Source of the DNA: CALLCD01 sp039196965
Lineage (GTDB): Bacteria; Pseudomonadota; Alphaproteobacteria; Caulobacterales; Hyphomonadaceae
Assembly: GCA_039196965.1 (NCBI GenBank)
Contig: JBCCUK010000007.1
Coordinates: forward strand, 1-64,000
Direction: 5' to 3'
DNA length: 64,000 bases
Below the pieces are notes generated by a model, which had not been told where the DNA came from, did not search any database, and was given only the letters and a program-made list of their open reading frames with translations. Below are positions 42,677-52,397 of this stretch, in pieces (the first letter of the stretch is position 1; every line of letters begins with the position of its first letter). Position numbers and translations under genes: made by a program.

Positions 42677-44020
42677 ATGACACAAGAATTCGATTTAGTT
42701 CTTCGCGGTGGCACTGTTGTGACGCCAGGCGGGCAGGGCACTGCAGATATCGGTGTCCGTGAAGAGAAAATCGCTGCCATTGGTGATCTTAAGACCGCCG
42801 ATGCGGGTGAGGTCTACGATGCGTCGGGGCTTCACGTTCTACCAGGCGTGATCGATAGCCAGGTGCACTTTCGCGAGCCAGGTCTGGAGCATAAGGAAGA
42901 CCTTGAAACAGGAGCGCGCTCGGCGGCGCTCGGCGGGGTTTGTACCGTATTCGAAATGCCGAATACGAACCCGTCCACTACGACCCCCGACTTGCTACTC
43001 GATAAGCTAGATCGAGCGAAGGATCGGATGGACACTGACCATGCGTTCTTCGCTGGTGCCACAAAAGAAAACCCTCCTGTGCTCGGCGAAATGGAGCAGA
43101 TGCCCGGTTGCTGCGGTGTCAAAGTCTTCATGGGTTCGTCCACTGGATCGCTTCTCGTTGATGATGATGAGGGCGTCGAGGCCGTTTTGAAGGCGATCAA
43201 GCGCAGGGCTGCATTCCATTCCGAAGATGAGTTCATGCTGAAGGACCGGGCGCATCTGGCGGAACAGGGCAACTGGCATACCCATCCAATCGTCCGCGAT
43301 GTTGAAACTGCTGTTTCTTCGACGACTCGACTTATTCGCATCGCACGCAAGGTCGGCAAGCGGATACATGTCCTGCATATTTCGACTGCTGAGGAGATGG
43401 ACATCCTTGTCCATGCAAAGGACGTGGCATCAGTTGAAGTCCTGCCAAATCACCTGACACTCTCAGCCCCCGATGCCTATGATCGGTTGGGGGCTTACGC
43501 TCAACAGAATCCGCCCATTCGGGACGAGCGCCACCGCCAGGCTATCTGGCGTGCTCTTAATGCAGGCATTGTCGATGTGCTTGGCTCCGACCATGCCCCG
43601 CATACGAAAGAAGAGAAGGATCGACCCTATCCTGCATCGCCGTCTGGTACGCCAGGTGTCCAGACCATGGTCCCGGTTATGTTGACCCATGTGGCCAACG
43701 GCATGTTGAGCCTGCAGCGCTTCGTTGAGCTGACGAGCTATGGGCAGCAGCGCGTTTTCGGGATCGCTACCAAAGGGCGGATTGCCGAAGGCTACGATGC
43801 AGACTTCACCATTGTGGATCTTAAACGACAAGAGACGATCACGACCGAATGGTCGGCCTCCAAATGCGGCTGGACACCCTATGATGGCTTTGAAGCGACC
43901 GGCTGGCCAATTGCCACAATCATCCGGGGTCATATCGTCATGCAAGACGGCGAGATTTTGCGCAAAGGCAGCGGTAAGCCCGTGCGGTTTAACGAGACAT
44001 TGGAACCCGTCGCCGTCTAA
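42677..44020 (+). CDS. Dihydroorotase-like cyclic amidohydrolase
   Basis: 447 residues from the ATG at 42677. Amidohydrolase-fold enzyme related to dihydroorotase and allantoinase, with VIDSQVHFREPGLEHKEDL, MPNTNPST, GVKVFMGSSTG (Lys149 is the probable carboxylysine), HSEDEFM, HVLHIST and GSDHAPH giving the metal ligands. The usual HxH metal motif is QxH: Gln62-Val-His64. This form seems to exist in related alphaproteobacteria, from memory. It is followed after 28 bp by a ThDP enzyme on the same strand. Pyrimidine synthesis (pyrC) is possible, but the changed metal site and partner leave the true substrate open. Confidence 0.78.
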   Translation: MTQEFDLVLRGGTVVTPGGQGTADIGVREEKIAAIGDLKTADAGEVYDASGLHVLPGVIDSQVHFREPGLEHKEDLETGARSAALGGVCTVFEMPNTNPSTTTPDLLLDKLDRAKDRMDTDHAFFAGATKENPPVLGEMEQMPGCCGVKVFMGSSTGSLLVDDDEGVEAVLKAIKRRAAFHSEDEFMLKDRAHLAEQGNWHTHPIVRDVETAVSSTTRLIRIARKVGKRIHVLHISTAEEMDILVHAKDVASVEVLPNHLTLSAPDAYDRLGAYAQQNPPIRDERHRQAIWRALNAGIVDVLGSDHAPHTKEEKDRPYPASPSGTPGVQTMVPVMLTHVANGMLSLQRFVELTSYGQQRVFGIATKGRIAEGYDADFTIVDLKRQETITTEWSASKCGWTPYDGFEATGWPIATIIRGHIVMQDGEILRKGSGKPVRFNETLEPVAV

Positions 44021-44048
44021 AAAGAGAAAAGAATAGGGAGACTTTGTC

Positions 44049-45617
44049 ATGGCTGATACGGAAACGGATCAGATGACCGGGGCCGAAGCCCTCGTACACA
44101 CTTTGGCGGAGAACGGTGTGACCGCCTGCTTCTCAAATCCGGGCACGTCGGAAATGCATCTCGTTACTGCGCTCGATAAGGAGCCGCGCATACGGTCCGT
44201 GCTTTGCCTGTTTGAGGGGGTCGCTACAGGGGCCGCAGACGGATTTGCAAGGATTGCCGGCATGCCCGCCATGACGCTCCTCCACTTGGGCCCGGGCTAT
44301 CAAAATGGCGGTGCAAATGTGCACAACGCGCGCAGGGCGAAGAGCCCTATGATCAATGTGATCGGCGACCATGCGGTCGACCATCGACGCCACGACGCAC
44401 CGCTTGCCTCGGATATTGTCAACCTTGTTGCACCCAACAATCATTGGGTGAAGTCGGTGGAAAAAGTCAGCGATGCAGGCCGCTTGGCGGGCGAGGCTGT
44501 TGCCGCGAGCTTCGGCCCAGAGCCGGGCCCCGTCTCTCTTCTGCTGCCCGCCGACAGCGCCTGGACCACCGGTGGGACGGAAGGAAATGTTCAAGACCGC
44601 CCGACTCTTTTGAACACGAGTGCCGATGCGATAAGTGCCGCGGCATCGACAATCAAGGAAGCGAAAAAACCAGCTCTGCTCGTCAATGGCACTGTATTAC
44701 TTGAAGCGGGCTTGGATGCGCTGGCGAGGCTTCACGCGGCCGGCATGATTATCCTTACCGATACGTTCGTGCCGCGGCAGGCACGCGGGGTGGGACGCTT
44801 TGCTCCTGACCGGCTACAATATTTTGGGGAAATGGCCCTCGCTCAACTCGACGGCGTCGATTTGCTTGTCCTGGCGGGCACTGATGCACCTGTCGCCTTC
44901 TTCGCCTACCCAGACAAGCCTGGCCTTCTAGTGCCGGAGGGGTGCGAAACGCTCAGCCTTGGTGGTGCCGACCATGACAGCGCAGCGGCACTTACCGCGC
45001 TTGCCGACGCTTTGGGTGCGACCGATGCGTCACCAGCCACCGAGCTTCTCATCCCCGATGCCCCCACCGGAGAGCTGAACCCTGGGGCGATTGGCGCAAG
45101 CATTGCCCGCCACATGCCCGATAACACGATTGTCGCCGATGATGGTGTTACCGGGTCGCTCGCGGCCTTTATGCCGACGGCTACGGCGCGGCCCCATGAC
45201 TGGCTAATGCTCACCGGTGGTGCCATCGGTATGGGCATGCCTCTTGCGCTGGGTGCTGCCGTTGCTGCACCGGACCGTAAAGTCTTATGCTTGTCTGGCG
45301 ACGGAGCCGGAATGTACACCAATCAGGCGCTCTGGAGTTTCGCGCGCGAGGGCGTGGACGTTGTCACCATCGTATTCGTCAACCACTCCTACAGGATCCT
45401 GAATATCGAGCTTTATCGGACGGGTGCCGGTAATCCCGGCCCAGCCTCACAGGCCATGTTGAATCTTGGTAATCCTGAGATTGACTGGGTAAAACTCGCC
45501 GAAGCTCAGGGGGTTGCTGCTGAGCTCGCAACGACTGCGGAAGAGTTTGATTCCGCTCTTGAGCGTGCCTTTGCTGCCGACGGACCAAGACTGATTGCTG
45601 CCATCGTTGCTGACTAG
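44049..45617 (+). CDS. ThDP-dependent enzyme, acetolactate-synthase-like
   Basis: 522 residues with the three domains of the POX/AHAS family. Glu56 (LFEGVATGAADGFAR) is the base that activates the cofactor, and GDGAGMYTNQALWSFAREGVDV with a later VNHSYRILN is the ThDP/Mg binding motif (about 414-445). The regulatory FAD-binding pattern is weak. The enzyme could be a large-subunit-like acetolactate synthase, a benzoylformate or oxalyl decarboxylase, or similar; no small subunit gene is adjacent. Its partner is the amidohydrolase upstream, so the pair may break down a cyclic amide-derived 2-oxo acid. The substrate is unknown. Confidence 0.8.
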   Translation: MADTETDQMTGAEALVHTLAENGVTACFSNPGTSEMHLVTALDKEPRIRSVLCLFEGVATGAADGFARIAGMPAMTLLHLGPGYQNGGANVHNARRAKSPMINVIGDHAVDHRRHDAPLASDIVNLVAPNNHWVKSVEKVSDAGRLAGEAVAASFGPEPGPVSLLLPADSAWTTGGTEGNVQDRPTLLNTSADAISAAASTIKEAKKPALLVNGTVLLEAGLDALARLHAAGMIILTDTFVPRQARGVGRFAPDRLQYFGEMALAQLDGVDLLVLAGTDAPVAFFAYPDKPGLLVPEGCETLSLGGADHDSAAALTALADALGATDASPATELLIPDAPTGELNPGAIGASIARHMPDNTIVADDGVTGSLAAFMPTATARPHDWLMLTGGAIGMGMPLALGAAVAAPDRKVLCLSGDGAGMYTNQALWSFAREGVDVVTIVFVNHSYRILNIELYRTGAGNPGPASQAMLNLGNPEIDWVKLAEAQGVAAELATTAEEFDSALERAFAADGPRLIAAIVAD

Positions 45618-45636
45618 AGTAAGCCCAGCTGAAAGC

Positions 45637-46266
45637 TCAGGTCGTCCACCGTGTGATCTTTTGCGAAATCTCTGCTCGCATTCGTTCTGGAGATTTCCGC
45701 GTAGGCGTGCCGAGATAGATGAATCCAGCGAAGCGTTCATCCTCGGTCAGGCCGAACTCACTGGCAATCTTGCGGTCATAGCAGATCCATTCGCTGAGCC
45801 AGACGCCCGCCCAGCCTGCCGCATTCGCTGCCAGGAGCAGGTTTTGGCAGACTGCTCCCACGGATAACTCCTGCTCCCAGACGGGTGTCTTGTGGGCCTT
45901 ATTGGGGGATGAGACGACGCCGATAACCACTGGTGCCCGCTGCAAGCGGTCTTGCTCTGCCTCGATTTGGTCTTTGGTGGCATCCGGAGTGTTCTTCGCA
46001 AAGACGCTTGCAACAATCTCGCCGCCGGCCGCTCGTCCAGATCCGTCAAAGACGATAAACCGCCAGGGTTCGACGCGGCGATGATCAGGCACCCGGATTG
46101 CTACGCGGAGAATATCCTCAAGTTCCTTTGGTTTCGGCCCGGGATCTGTGAGGAAGGCTTTTCCAGCCGAGCGCCGCAGCGCCAGTAAAGATCTTGCATC
46201 GCTGCTGGACCGTGTTGTGAGCATTGGTTTGCCAATATTAGGTTGGGGAGGAAATTTTGCTGTCAT
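45637..46266 (-). CDS. Nitroreductase-family flavoprotein
   Basis: 209 residues. A YdjA/NfnB-type FMN protein with RSAGKAFLTDPGP, the VPDHRRVEPWRFIVFDG block, and GAVCQNLLLAANAAGWAGVWLS, ending with FIYLGTPTRKSP. It would use NAD(P)H to reduce nitro or quinone compounds. A 12-bp CCCTA-TT-TAGGG repeat lies just upstream. It is divergent from the TetR-efflux operon, 123 bp apart, so shared control is plausible. It converges with the ThDP gene. Confidence 0.85.
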   Translation of the reverse strand: MTAKFPPQPNIGKPMLTTRSSSDARSLLALRRSAGKAFLTDPGPKPKELEDILRVAIRVPDHRRVEPWRFIVFDGSGRAAGGEIVASVFAKNTPDATKDQIEAEQDRLQRAPVVIGVVSSPNKAHKTPVWEQELSVGAVCQNLLLAANAAGWAGVWLSEWICYDRKIASEFGLTEDERFAGFIYLGTPTRKSPERMRAEISQKITRWTT

Positions 46267-46322
46267 AGGACCCTATTTAGGGACAAAACTCTCATTTGCG
46301 AAGCTCTCTCAAAGCTATTTCA

Positions 46323-46337
46323 GTAAACAGTGTTTGC
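46323..46337. promoter_or_regulatory. Possible TetR operator
   Basis: GTAAAC at 46323-46328 and GTTTGC at 46332-46337 form a near-perfect dyad (one mismatch) around AGT in the divergent nitroreductase/tetR region, just before the regulator gene. TetR-family repressors often bind such sites beside their own gene. Confidence 0.35.
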
Positions 46338-46389
46338 TTTTTGAATCATGTACACCATATGCCGACTATCGCCGCCTTGGAATGTACGA

Positions 46390-47043
46390 GTGACCGAAAT
46401 TATCGACGAAGATATGTCCCCTGCGGAACGCCGCCGCCAGAAAGTGCGCCAGACTATTCTGGATGCAGCCGAGCGCGTTTTTGCAGAAGAGGGCGAGGCG
46501 GGCCTTTCTATTCGCCGTCTCGCCGATGAGATCGACTATTCTCCAGGGGCGATTTACAAATATTTTGATTCTAAACAAGAGCTTGTCGACGAGTTAAAGG
46601 AGGCCTTCTTCGCGCAGATCCTGGATAGGGGTGAACAAGCCCCAAATGATCGTGCGCTGTTTTTGGAGTATGCGCGCGGGTGTCTTGAGCACTATATTCG
46701 CAAGGCTCTTGAACGTCCTCACCATTATGCTGCCGCGTTTTCCGGCCGGATGGAATTTGAGGCACAACCGGAAGATTGCGCCGTTTCTGATGTTTCCAAC
46801 AAGAAACGTGCATTCGAGATGCTTCACTCGATGGTAGAGGGCGGTGTGAGTATTGGCTTATTCAAACAGGATCTGGACACCTATCTTGCATCGAAGTCGC
46901 TCTGGGCGTCATCCCATGGGCTCGCCTTGATTATGAGCCATATGCCACAATTTGCATCTGATTTTATTACTGGACCGCGGCATTCTGAAGACCAACTTAT
47001 AAGATCGCATGCCGCGTTTTTGATCGAGGGCCTAACGGCATGA
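46390..47043 (+). CDS. TetR/AcrR-family transcriptional regulator
   Basis: About 217 residues from a GTG at 46390; an ATG at 46348 or 46414 is also possible. The helix-turn-helix (about 15-60) has RQTILDAAERVFAEEGEAGLSIRRLADEIDYSPGAIYKYFDSKQELV, typical of TetR. The C-terminal ~150 residues form the ligand and dimer domain. It is 63 bp upstream of an RND efflux operon on the same strand, so it probably represses that operon and itself. The inducer is unknown. Confidence 0.88.
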   Translation: MTEIIDEDMSPAERRRQKVRQTILDAAERVFAEEGEAGLSIRRLADEIDYSPGAIYKYFDSKQELVDELKEAFFAQILDRGEQAPNDRALFLEYARGCLEHYIRKALERPHHYAAAFSGRMEFEAQPEDCAVSDVSNKKRAFEMLHSMVEGGVSIGLFKQDLDTYLASKSLWASSHGLALIMSHMPQFASDFITGPRHSEDQLIRSHAAFLIEGLTA

Positions 47044-47106
47044 TCTTCGCAAAATTCAATTTGGGCAATGGGTGCGGCATCGGCCCAAAAGCAAGGAAAG
47101 AGGGCA

Positions 47107-48297
47107 ATGAGTGATACAGTTGAGACACGGGAGAAGAGGCCCACGGCATTTAAGGGCTTGGCCTTTTTGCTCCTGTTGATCGGTATAACGGCGCTGCTTG
47201 TGCTTGCGGCCTTTACTCAGCGATCAGCGGAGGGGCCCGCTGTTGCCAAAACCACACCGCCGCCGGTCGTCGTGGAAACCCGCACGGTGCAGTATGAGAA
47301 CGCCCTTGTTCTGGAGGAGCGTTTCACCGGAATCGTGCAGCCGCAGCGGACAAGTCTTCTCGGCTTTTCCAGTGGTGGCCGTATTGAAACCATCAATGCG
47401 GATGTTGGAGATCGCGTCAAGCAGGGACAATTGCTGGCGCGTTTGGACACACGAGACTTGAAGGCTCAACTCGCCGCTGCTGAAGCATCCATCGTTGAGG
47501 CGCGTGCAAACTACAACATTGCCAGAACGACGGTTCAACGTCAGCAGACCCTTCTGGATAGGGGGCACGTTTCGCAACAGCGCGTCGACGAGGTGCAGGC
47601 ATCAGCCGACGCGGCGGCTGCCAGAATTGAAGCTTCGATCGCCCAGGCTGATACGTTGAGAGTCAATATCGATCTTGCGGCGATCCGAGCACCCTATGCC
47701 GGAACCATAACCGAAAGGATGGGCGATGAAGGCGCAATTGCCTCACCAGCCATGAATTTGCTGGAACTCGTGGAGTCCGGACAGCTTGAAGCGCGTATTG
47801 GATTGCCGGAAAAAGCTGCCGCTAATCTTGTTGTTGGCGAAACCTATCGCTTGGCTTCGTCAACAGGTGTGGTGGAAGCCCGCTTGCGTGCGGATACAGG
47901 CGTGATCGATCCGGGCAGAAGAACAGTAACTGCGGTGTTCGATATACTCGATACGGAATCGATTCCCGCAGGTGCGGTGGTGCGTCTGCCGCTTGATCAG
48001 CCCGTTGATGAAAAGGGCTTCTGGGTGCCAGTTTCAGCGCTCTCCGAAGCGCAAAGGGGTTTGTGGTCTATTTATGCGGTGGAAGCTGAGGGAAGTGGAT
48101 ATGTCACGCGGCCTCGCCTGGTTGAGATTGTCTACTCCGACGCGGATCGCGCCTATGTTCGCGGAACTATGGAAAATGGCGAGCGCTTCGTCAGCGATGG
48201 CCTGCGCCGGTTGGTTCCCGGCCAGTCAGTCAGACCAATCTCTGCTGACACGGCCGTTGCAGAACGTCCTCGCATCGTCGGGGGCCTGAACCCATGA
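47107..48297 (+). CDS. RND efflux periplasmic adaptor
   Basis: 396 residues from the ATG at 47107 (AAGAGGG upstream). One N-terminal membrane segment (about 14-37), then a lipoyl-like half (GRIETINADVGDRVKQGQLLARLD), a coiled-coil hairpin (about 118-185), and the matching lipoyl/beta-barrel half (RAPYAGTITERMGDEGAIAS). As in AcrA/MexA-type membrane fusion proteins it links the pump to an outer-membrane channel, which is not encoded here. It overlaps the pump gene by 4 bp. Confidence 0.9.
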   Translation: MSDTVETREKRPTAFKGLAFLLLLIGITALLVLAAFTQRSAEGPAVAKTTPPPVVVETRTVQYENALVLEERFTGIVQPQRTSLLGFSSGGRIETINADVGDRVKQGQLLARLDTRDLKAQLAAAEASIVEARANYNIARTTVQRQQTLLDRGHVSQQRVDEVQASADAAAARIEASIAQADTLRVNIDLAAIRAPYAGTITERMGDEGAIASPAMNLLELVESGQLEARIGLPEKAAANLVVGETYRLASSTGVVEARLRADTGVIDPGRRTVTAVFDILDTESIPAGAVVRLPLDQPVDEKGFWVPVSALSEAQRGLWSIYAVEAEGSGYVTRPRLVEIVYSDADRAYVRGTMENGERFVSDGLRRLVPGQSVRPISADTAVAERPRIVGGLNP

Positions 48298-51200
48298 CAT
48301 CCCTGAACTGGCGCACACTTTTCTATCGCCTTCCGCGTCTGACAATACTTGCATTTTTGATTATCCTTGCCGGAGCACTAGGTGCTCTGCTTACCCTTGG
48401 GCGGCAGGAAGATCCCACTTTGGTGGAACGCTATGGCTTCGTTCTTACTACTATGCCAGGTGCAGACGCCGAGCGTATGGAAGCGCTGGTAACCGATCCG
48501 ATCGAACGGGCTTTGCGAGAGCTTGTTGAGGTCGACGAACTGGACTCAACCTCCCGCGCCAATATCTCTCAGGTTGCTATCGAAATTGACGAAAATCTTT
48601 CCGAAGCGGAGGTCGATGACGCCTGGACCCTGATCAGGTCACAAGTCGAGCAAGCGCGCGCTGAATTGCCACCGGAAGCCACAATTCCTGTTGTGGATCG
48701 CCAATATGTTGGTGCCTCGACCATAATTGTTTCTCTCAACTGGCAGGAGGACCGCTCGCCAGAGCTCGCCGTAATGGCGCGAATGGCAGAGAATCTAGCA
48801 GACAAATTTCGAAACCATCCCGGTACGGAAGAGGTTGAAGTGCTCGGTTTGCCGACCGAAGAGATCCGTGTGGTGATGGATACCGAGGCGCTCGCAGCCT
48901 CCGGTCTGTCGACCCGCGAAGCCGCGGCTTTGATTGCAAATGCCGACGCAAGGACACCGGCTGGGCAGGTGCGGTCCGGCCAGAGAAATCTCAATCTCGA
49001 AGTCGACGGAGCGTTCGACTCGATTGCGAGGATCAGATCAGCACCACTTATCCAGAGGTCTGACGGATCGGCTGTGCGGGTTGGTGATGTGGCGACGGTT
49101 TCCAAGGGACTTCTGGATCCGCCGGACGTCCTTAACTTCAATGATGGTAAGCGCTCCGTTCTGATCAGCGCATTTATTCAGCCGAACCAGCGGGTTGACC
49201 TCTGGGCTGCTGGAGCGCGGGATATTCTCGACGATTTCAAAAGCACCTCGCCAGCTGGCGTCGGCGTCGAGCTTGTCTTTGACCAGAGCGTGTATACCGA
49301 AGCGAGGTTGAATGGCCTTGCGCGTTCGCTTGGCTTCTCTGCCCTTATTGTTTTTGCGGTTCTGTTTCTCGTTATGGGCTGGCGGTCGGCGATTGTGGTC
49401 GGGCTAGCACTACCGCTCACGGTCAGCCTGGTTCTGATCCTCTTCAATGTCTTTGGCATACCGCTCCATCAGATGTCCGTCACTGGACTGATCATTTCCC
49501 TTGGGTTGCTGATCGATAATGCGATTGTTGTCGTCGATGAGTACGATCAGCTCCGGGCTAAGAATGTCGCCCGGCTGGAGGCCATCGACCATGCACTGGA
49601 TCATCTCTTTGCACCGCTTGGTGCATCGACGCTAACCACCGCTCTGGCCTTTGTGCCGATTGCAACGCTTCCGGGCGGTGCTGGGGAATTTATCGGTGTG
49701 CTCGGAACATCAGTGATATTTTCCGTCACGTCTTCTTTCCTGCTTGCCATGACGATCATTCCAGCTGTTGCCGGCCGGTTCGACCCAGAAAAGCGAGTGC
49801 TTGGAGCGCGCCGCTGGTGGAGAGATGGCATCGTCATCGATGCGGTCAGTGATGGCTATCGCTGGACCGTCGGAGCTGTGCTAGCCTTCCCACCACTTGG
49901 CATTCTAATCGGCATCGTACCAGCCCTGATTGGTTTCAAGCTCGGCGGTTCGCTGCCGTCGCAGTTCTTCCCGCAGACCGAGCGGGATCAGATGCAGATT
50001 GAGATGGTCCTCTCGCCCGAGACCTCGATTGCCGAAACCGTGCGTACCGTTGAGCGGGCTACTGATCTCCTGCTCGCCGAGGATGGTGTCGAAGGGATCA
50101 ATTGGACAATCGGCGAGGGTGCGCCGCGCGTCTATTACAACGCTTTCAACAACTCCGAAGGGCTGACAAACTTTGCGGCCGGATGGATCCAACTCGACGG
50201 GCCCAACAGGGCTCGCGAGATTGTATCCCGTCTACAGTCCAGGGTGCGAGATGAATTTCCAGAAGCGCAGTTTCTTATCGTACCATTTGAGCAAGGACCG
50301 CCCATTGCCGCACCGATTGAGATGCTTATCTTTGGTCCGGACCTCGCCACGCTGAATGAACTTGGTAATGAAGCTAGACGGGTGCTCTATCAGACACCCG
50401 GTGTGACCTATACGACATCCAGTCTTCAGCTCGGTTCGCCCAAGGTGACCTTCGAGGCTGACGAAGTTGCCTCCGCAATGGTCGGCTCGCAGCTTGTGAC
50501 ACTGGCTCAGGATGTCAGCGCGGAACTGGAAGGCGTGATTGCTGGTAGCGTTCTGGAAGGCGTCGAGGAACTGCCCGTTAGAGTCCTCGCCACGGACCGC
50601 CGACGCAGCCAGCTTTCGGATCTTAGATCGAAGACAATTGGTGCAGGTCCAGGTGAAGTGGGTACACCGCTGTCGGCCCTCGGTGAGGTCCGCCTCGATC
50701 CCGATACTGCGATCATCACTCGTCGCGACGGGGAACGCATCAACAATATTCAGGCATTCCTTGAGCCTTATACGCTTCCGGCACCGACGCTCGCTGCATA
50801 TCGTGAATTGCTTGACGAGGCCGGCTTCCAGATGCCCGCAGGCTATAGGATAGAATTTGGCGGCGAAGCCGAGGCGAGTGGCAATGCCATGAGCAATCTC
50901 GTCGCCTTGGCGGTTCCGCTGATACTGGCGATCACCGGTGCTGTAGCACTCGTCTTCAATTCGTTTCGCATGTCTTTCCTTGTGCTGAGCTCCGGTTTCC
51001 TCTCGGTCGGCATGGCATTTTTCAGCGTCTGGCTGTTCAATTTGCCAATGGGCTTCAATGCCATCGTCGGTTCCCTCGGCCTCCTTGGAATCGCTATCAA
51101 CGGCTCGATCGTTGTGCTGACGCAATTGCGAACTGACCCAAGGGCTATGGCCGATGATCGCATTGCGCAGCGGGAAGTGGTGGTTGATGCCACCCGCCAT

Positions 51201-51431
51201 ATCGTCGGTACCACCCTTACGACCATGGGCGGGTTTGTGCCTTTGATCCTCAGCGGTGATCCTTTCTGGCTGCCCCTTGCAAGCTCTATTGCCGGCGGCG
51301 TATTCGGCTCTGCGCTACTAGCGCTTTACTTCGTCCCGGCTGTTTTCAGGCTTATGACGATGAAGCCTTTTACCAGACTTTACAGAGCATTATTCGGTTC
51401 ACGATCGGGCGCTTCCGTGCCGGCTGAGTAA
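48294..51431 (+). CDS. RND multidrug efflux permease (HAE1-like)
   Basis: 1045 residues with 12 membrane helices and two large periplasmic loops, as in AcrB. In the proton-relay region, helix 4 has LIDNAIVVV: Asp408 is kept but the next acid of AcrB (Asp-Asp) is Asn409. In helix 10 the AcrB Lys940 position is Ile935 (GIAINGSIVV). So two of the main relay residues differ, and coupling may work by another route. Overlapping the adaptor and downstream of a TetR gene, it is clearly a TetR-MFP-RND cassette. The substrates are not predictable. No tolC-like gene follows. Confidence 0.9.
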   Translation: MTSLNWRTLFYRLPRLTILAFLIILAGALGALLTLGRQEDPTLVERYGFVLTTMPGADAERMEALVTDPIERALRELVEVDELDSTSRANISQVAIEIDENLSEAEVDDAWTLIRSQVEQARAELPPEATIPVVDRQYVGASTIIVSLNWQEDRSPELAVMARMAENLADKFRNHPGTEEVEVLGLPTEEIRVVMDTEALAASGLSTREAAALIANADARTPAGQVRSGQRNLNLEVDGAFDSIARIRSAPLIQRSDGSAVRVGDVATVSKGLLDPPDVLNFNDGKRSVLISAFIQPNQRVDLWAAGARDILDDFKSTSPAGVGVELVFDQSVYTEARLNGLARSLGFSALIVFAVLFLVMGWRSAIVVGLALPLTVSLVLILFNVFGIPLHQMSVTGLIISLGLLIDNAIVVVDEYDQLRAKNVARLEAIDHALDHLFAPLGASTLTTALAFVPIATLPGGAGEFIGVLGTSVIFSVTSSFLLAMTIIPAVAGRFDPEKRVLGARRWWRDGIVIDAVSDGYRWTVGAVLAFPPLGILIGIVPALIGFKLGGSLPSQFFPQTERDQMQIEMVLSPETSIAETVRTVERATDLLLAEDGVEGINWTIGEGAPRVYYNAFNNSEGLTNFAAGWIQLDGPNRAREIVSRLQSRVRDEFPEAQFLIVPFEQGPPIAAPIEMLIFGPDLATLNELGNEARRVLYQTPGVTYTTSSLQLGSPKVTFEADEVASAMVGSQLVTLAQDVSAELEGVIAGSVLEGVEELPVRVLATDRRRSQLSDLRSKTIGAGPGEVGTPLSALGEVRLDPDTAIITRRDGERINNIQAFLEPYTLPAPTLAAYRELLDEAGFQMPAGYRIEFGGEAEASGNAMSNLVALAVPLILAITGAVALVFNSFRMSFLVLSSGFLSVGMAFFSVWLFNLPMGFNAIVGSLGLLGIAINGSIVVLTQLRTDPRAMADDRIAQREVVVDATRHIVGTTLTTMGGFVPLILSGDPFWLPLASSIAGGVFGSALLALYFVPAVFRLMTMKPFTRLYRALFGSRSGASVPAE

Positions 51432-51498
51432 TTCGGCCTTGCGTTGAGCGCTATGCATGGCCATGTGATTTGGAACGTCAAGAAGGGAGACAGTGTCC

Positions 51499-52326
51499 AT
51501 GGAAGATGGAGCACCCAACACTGACAAGGCAGTGTCTGATCCCCCTGTCTGGTCTCAGCTAAGGTTTGAGGCACGGGATGCCGCGCAGCAGGAGCCTTCT
51601 CTTGCTAGCTATATATCCGCAACCATTCTCGATCATGACGATTTTTCCCATGCGCTCGGCTTTCACCTAGCTGATCAATTGGCTGATCGTCAGGTCATGG
51701 CTCTACAAGTCCGGAACATATGCGATCAGGCTTACAAGGCGGATCCCCAGATCATTCGCGCTGCGGAAAGGGACATACAAGCAGTGTACGCCCGTGACCC
51801 TGCTTGCCGGCAAATGTTGCAGCCATTTCTCTTTTTCAAGGGGTTCGCCGCTCTCCAGTCCCACAGAATTGCTCACTGGCTCTGGCAACAGGGCCGCGAG
51901 ACGCTCGCCTTTCATTTTCAGGGCCGTGTATCCGAGCTTTTTCAGGTGGATGTTCATCCGGCGACCCAGATTGGATCTGGCGTCATGTTTGACCATGCCA
52001 CGGGCATAGTGATTGGTGAGACGGCAGTGATCGGCGATGATTGCTCGATCCTCCAGGGCGTCACCCTCGGCGGTACCGGGAAAGAGGTCGGCGACCGTCA
52101 TCCGAAGATTGGAAATGGCGTATTGATTTCCGTCGGCGCGAAAGTCCTCGGCAACATCAAGGTTGGTGACCAGGCGAAGATTGCCGCCGGCAGTGTCGTG
52201 CTTAAGAATGTTGAGCCGCTTTGCACCGTAGCCGGTGTGCCGGCCAAGCCTGTGGGCGGCCCATGTGCCGATGCCGCAAAAAATATGGATCAGACCTTAC
52301 CGGCTATCCCGGATTATTCTATCTGA
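51499..52326 (+). CDS. cysE: Serine O-acetyltransferase
   Basis: 275 residues from the ATG at 51499 (AGGGAGA upstream; a GTG at 51493 is possible). It acetylates serine with acetyl-CoA, the first step of cysteine synthesis. The N-terminal helical domain (DPACRQMLQPFLFFKGFAALQSHR) and the C-terminal left-handed beta helix of hexapeptide repeats (about 155-245: IGSGVMFDHATGIVIGETAVIGD) are present. The catalytic His and Asp are in HPATQIGSGVMFDHATG. DUF3126 follows 71 bp downstream, a pair I recall from other alphaproteobacteria. Confidence 0.94.
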   Translation: MEDGAPNTDKAVSDPPVWSQLRFEARDAAQQEPSLASYISATILDHDDFSHALGFHLADQLADRQVMALQVRNICDQAYKADPQIIRAAERDIQAVYARDPACRQMLQPFLFFKGFAALQSHRIAHWLWQQGRETLAFHFQGRVSELFQVDVHPATQIGSGVMFDHATGIVIGETAVIGDDCSILQGVTLGGTGKEVGDRHPKIGNGVLISVGAKVLGNIKVGDQAKIAAGSVVLKNVEPLCTVAGVPAKPVGGPCADAAKNMDQTLPAIPDYSI

Positions 52327-52397
52327 ACCTGCGCTATTGCCGCTTGCCTTCACCGCGTCACGGTTTAGGTTCCCGCCGAACCAAACAGGGAAATATC

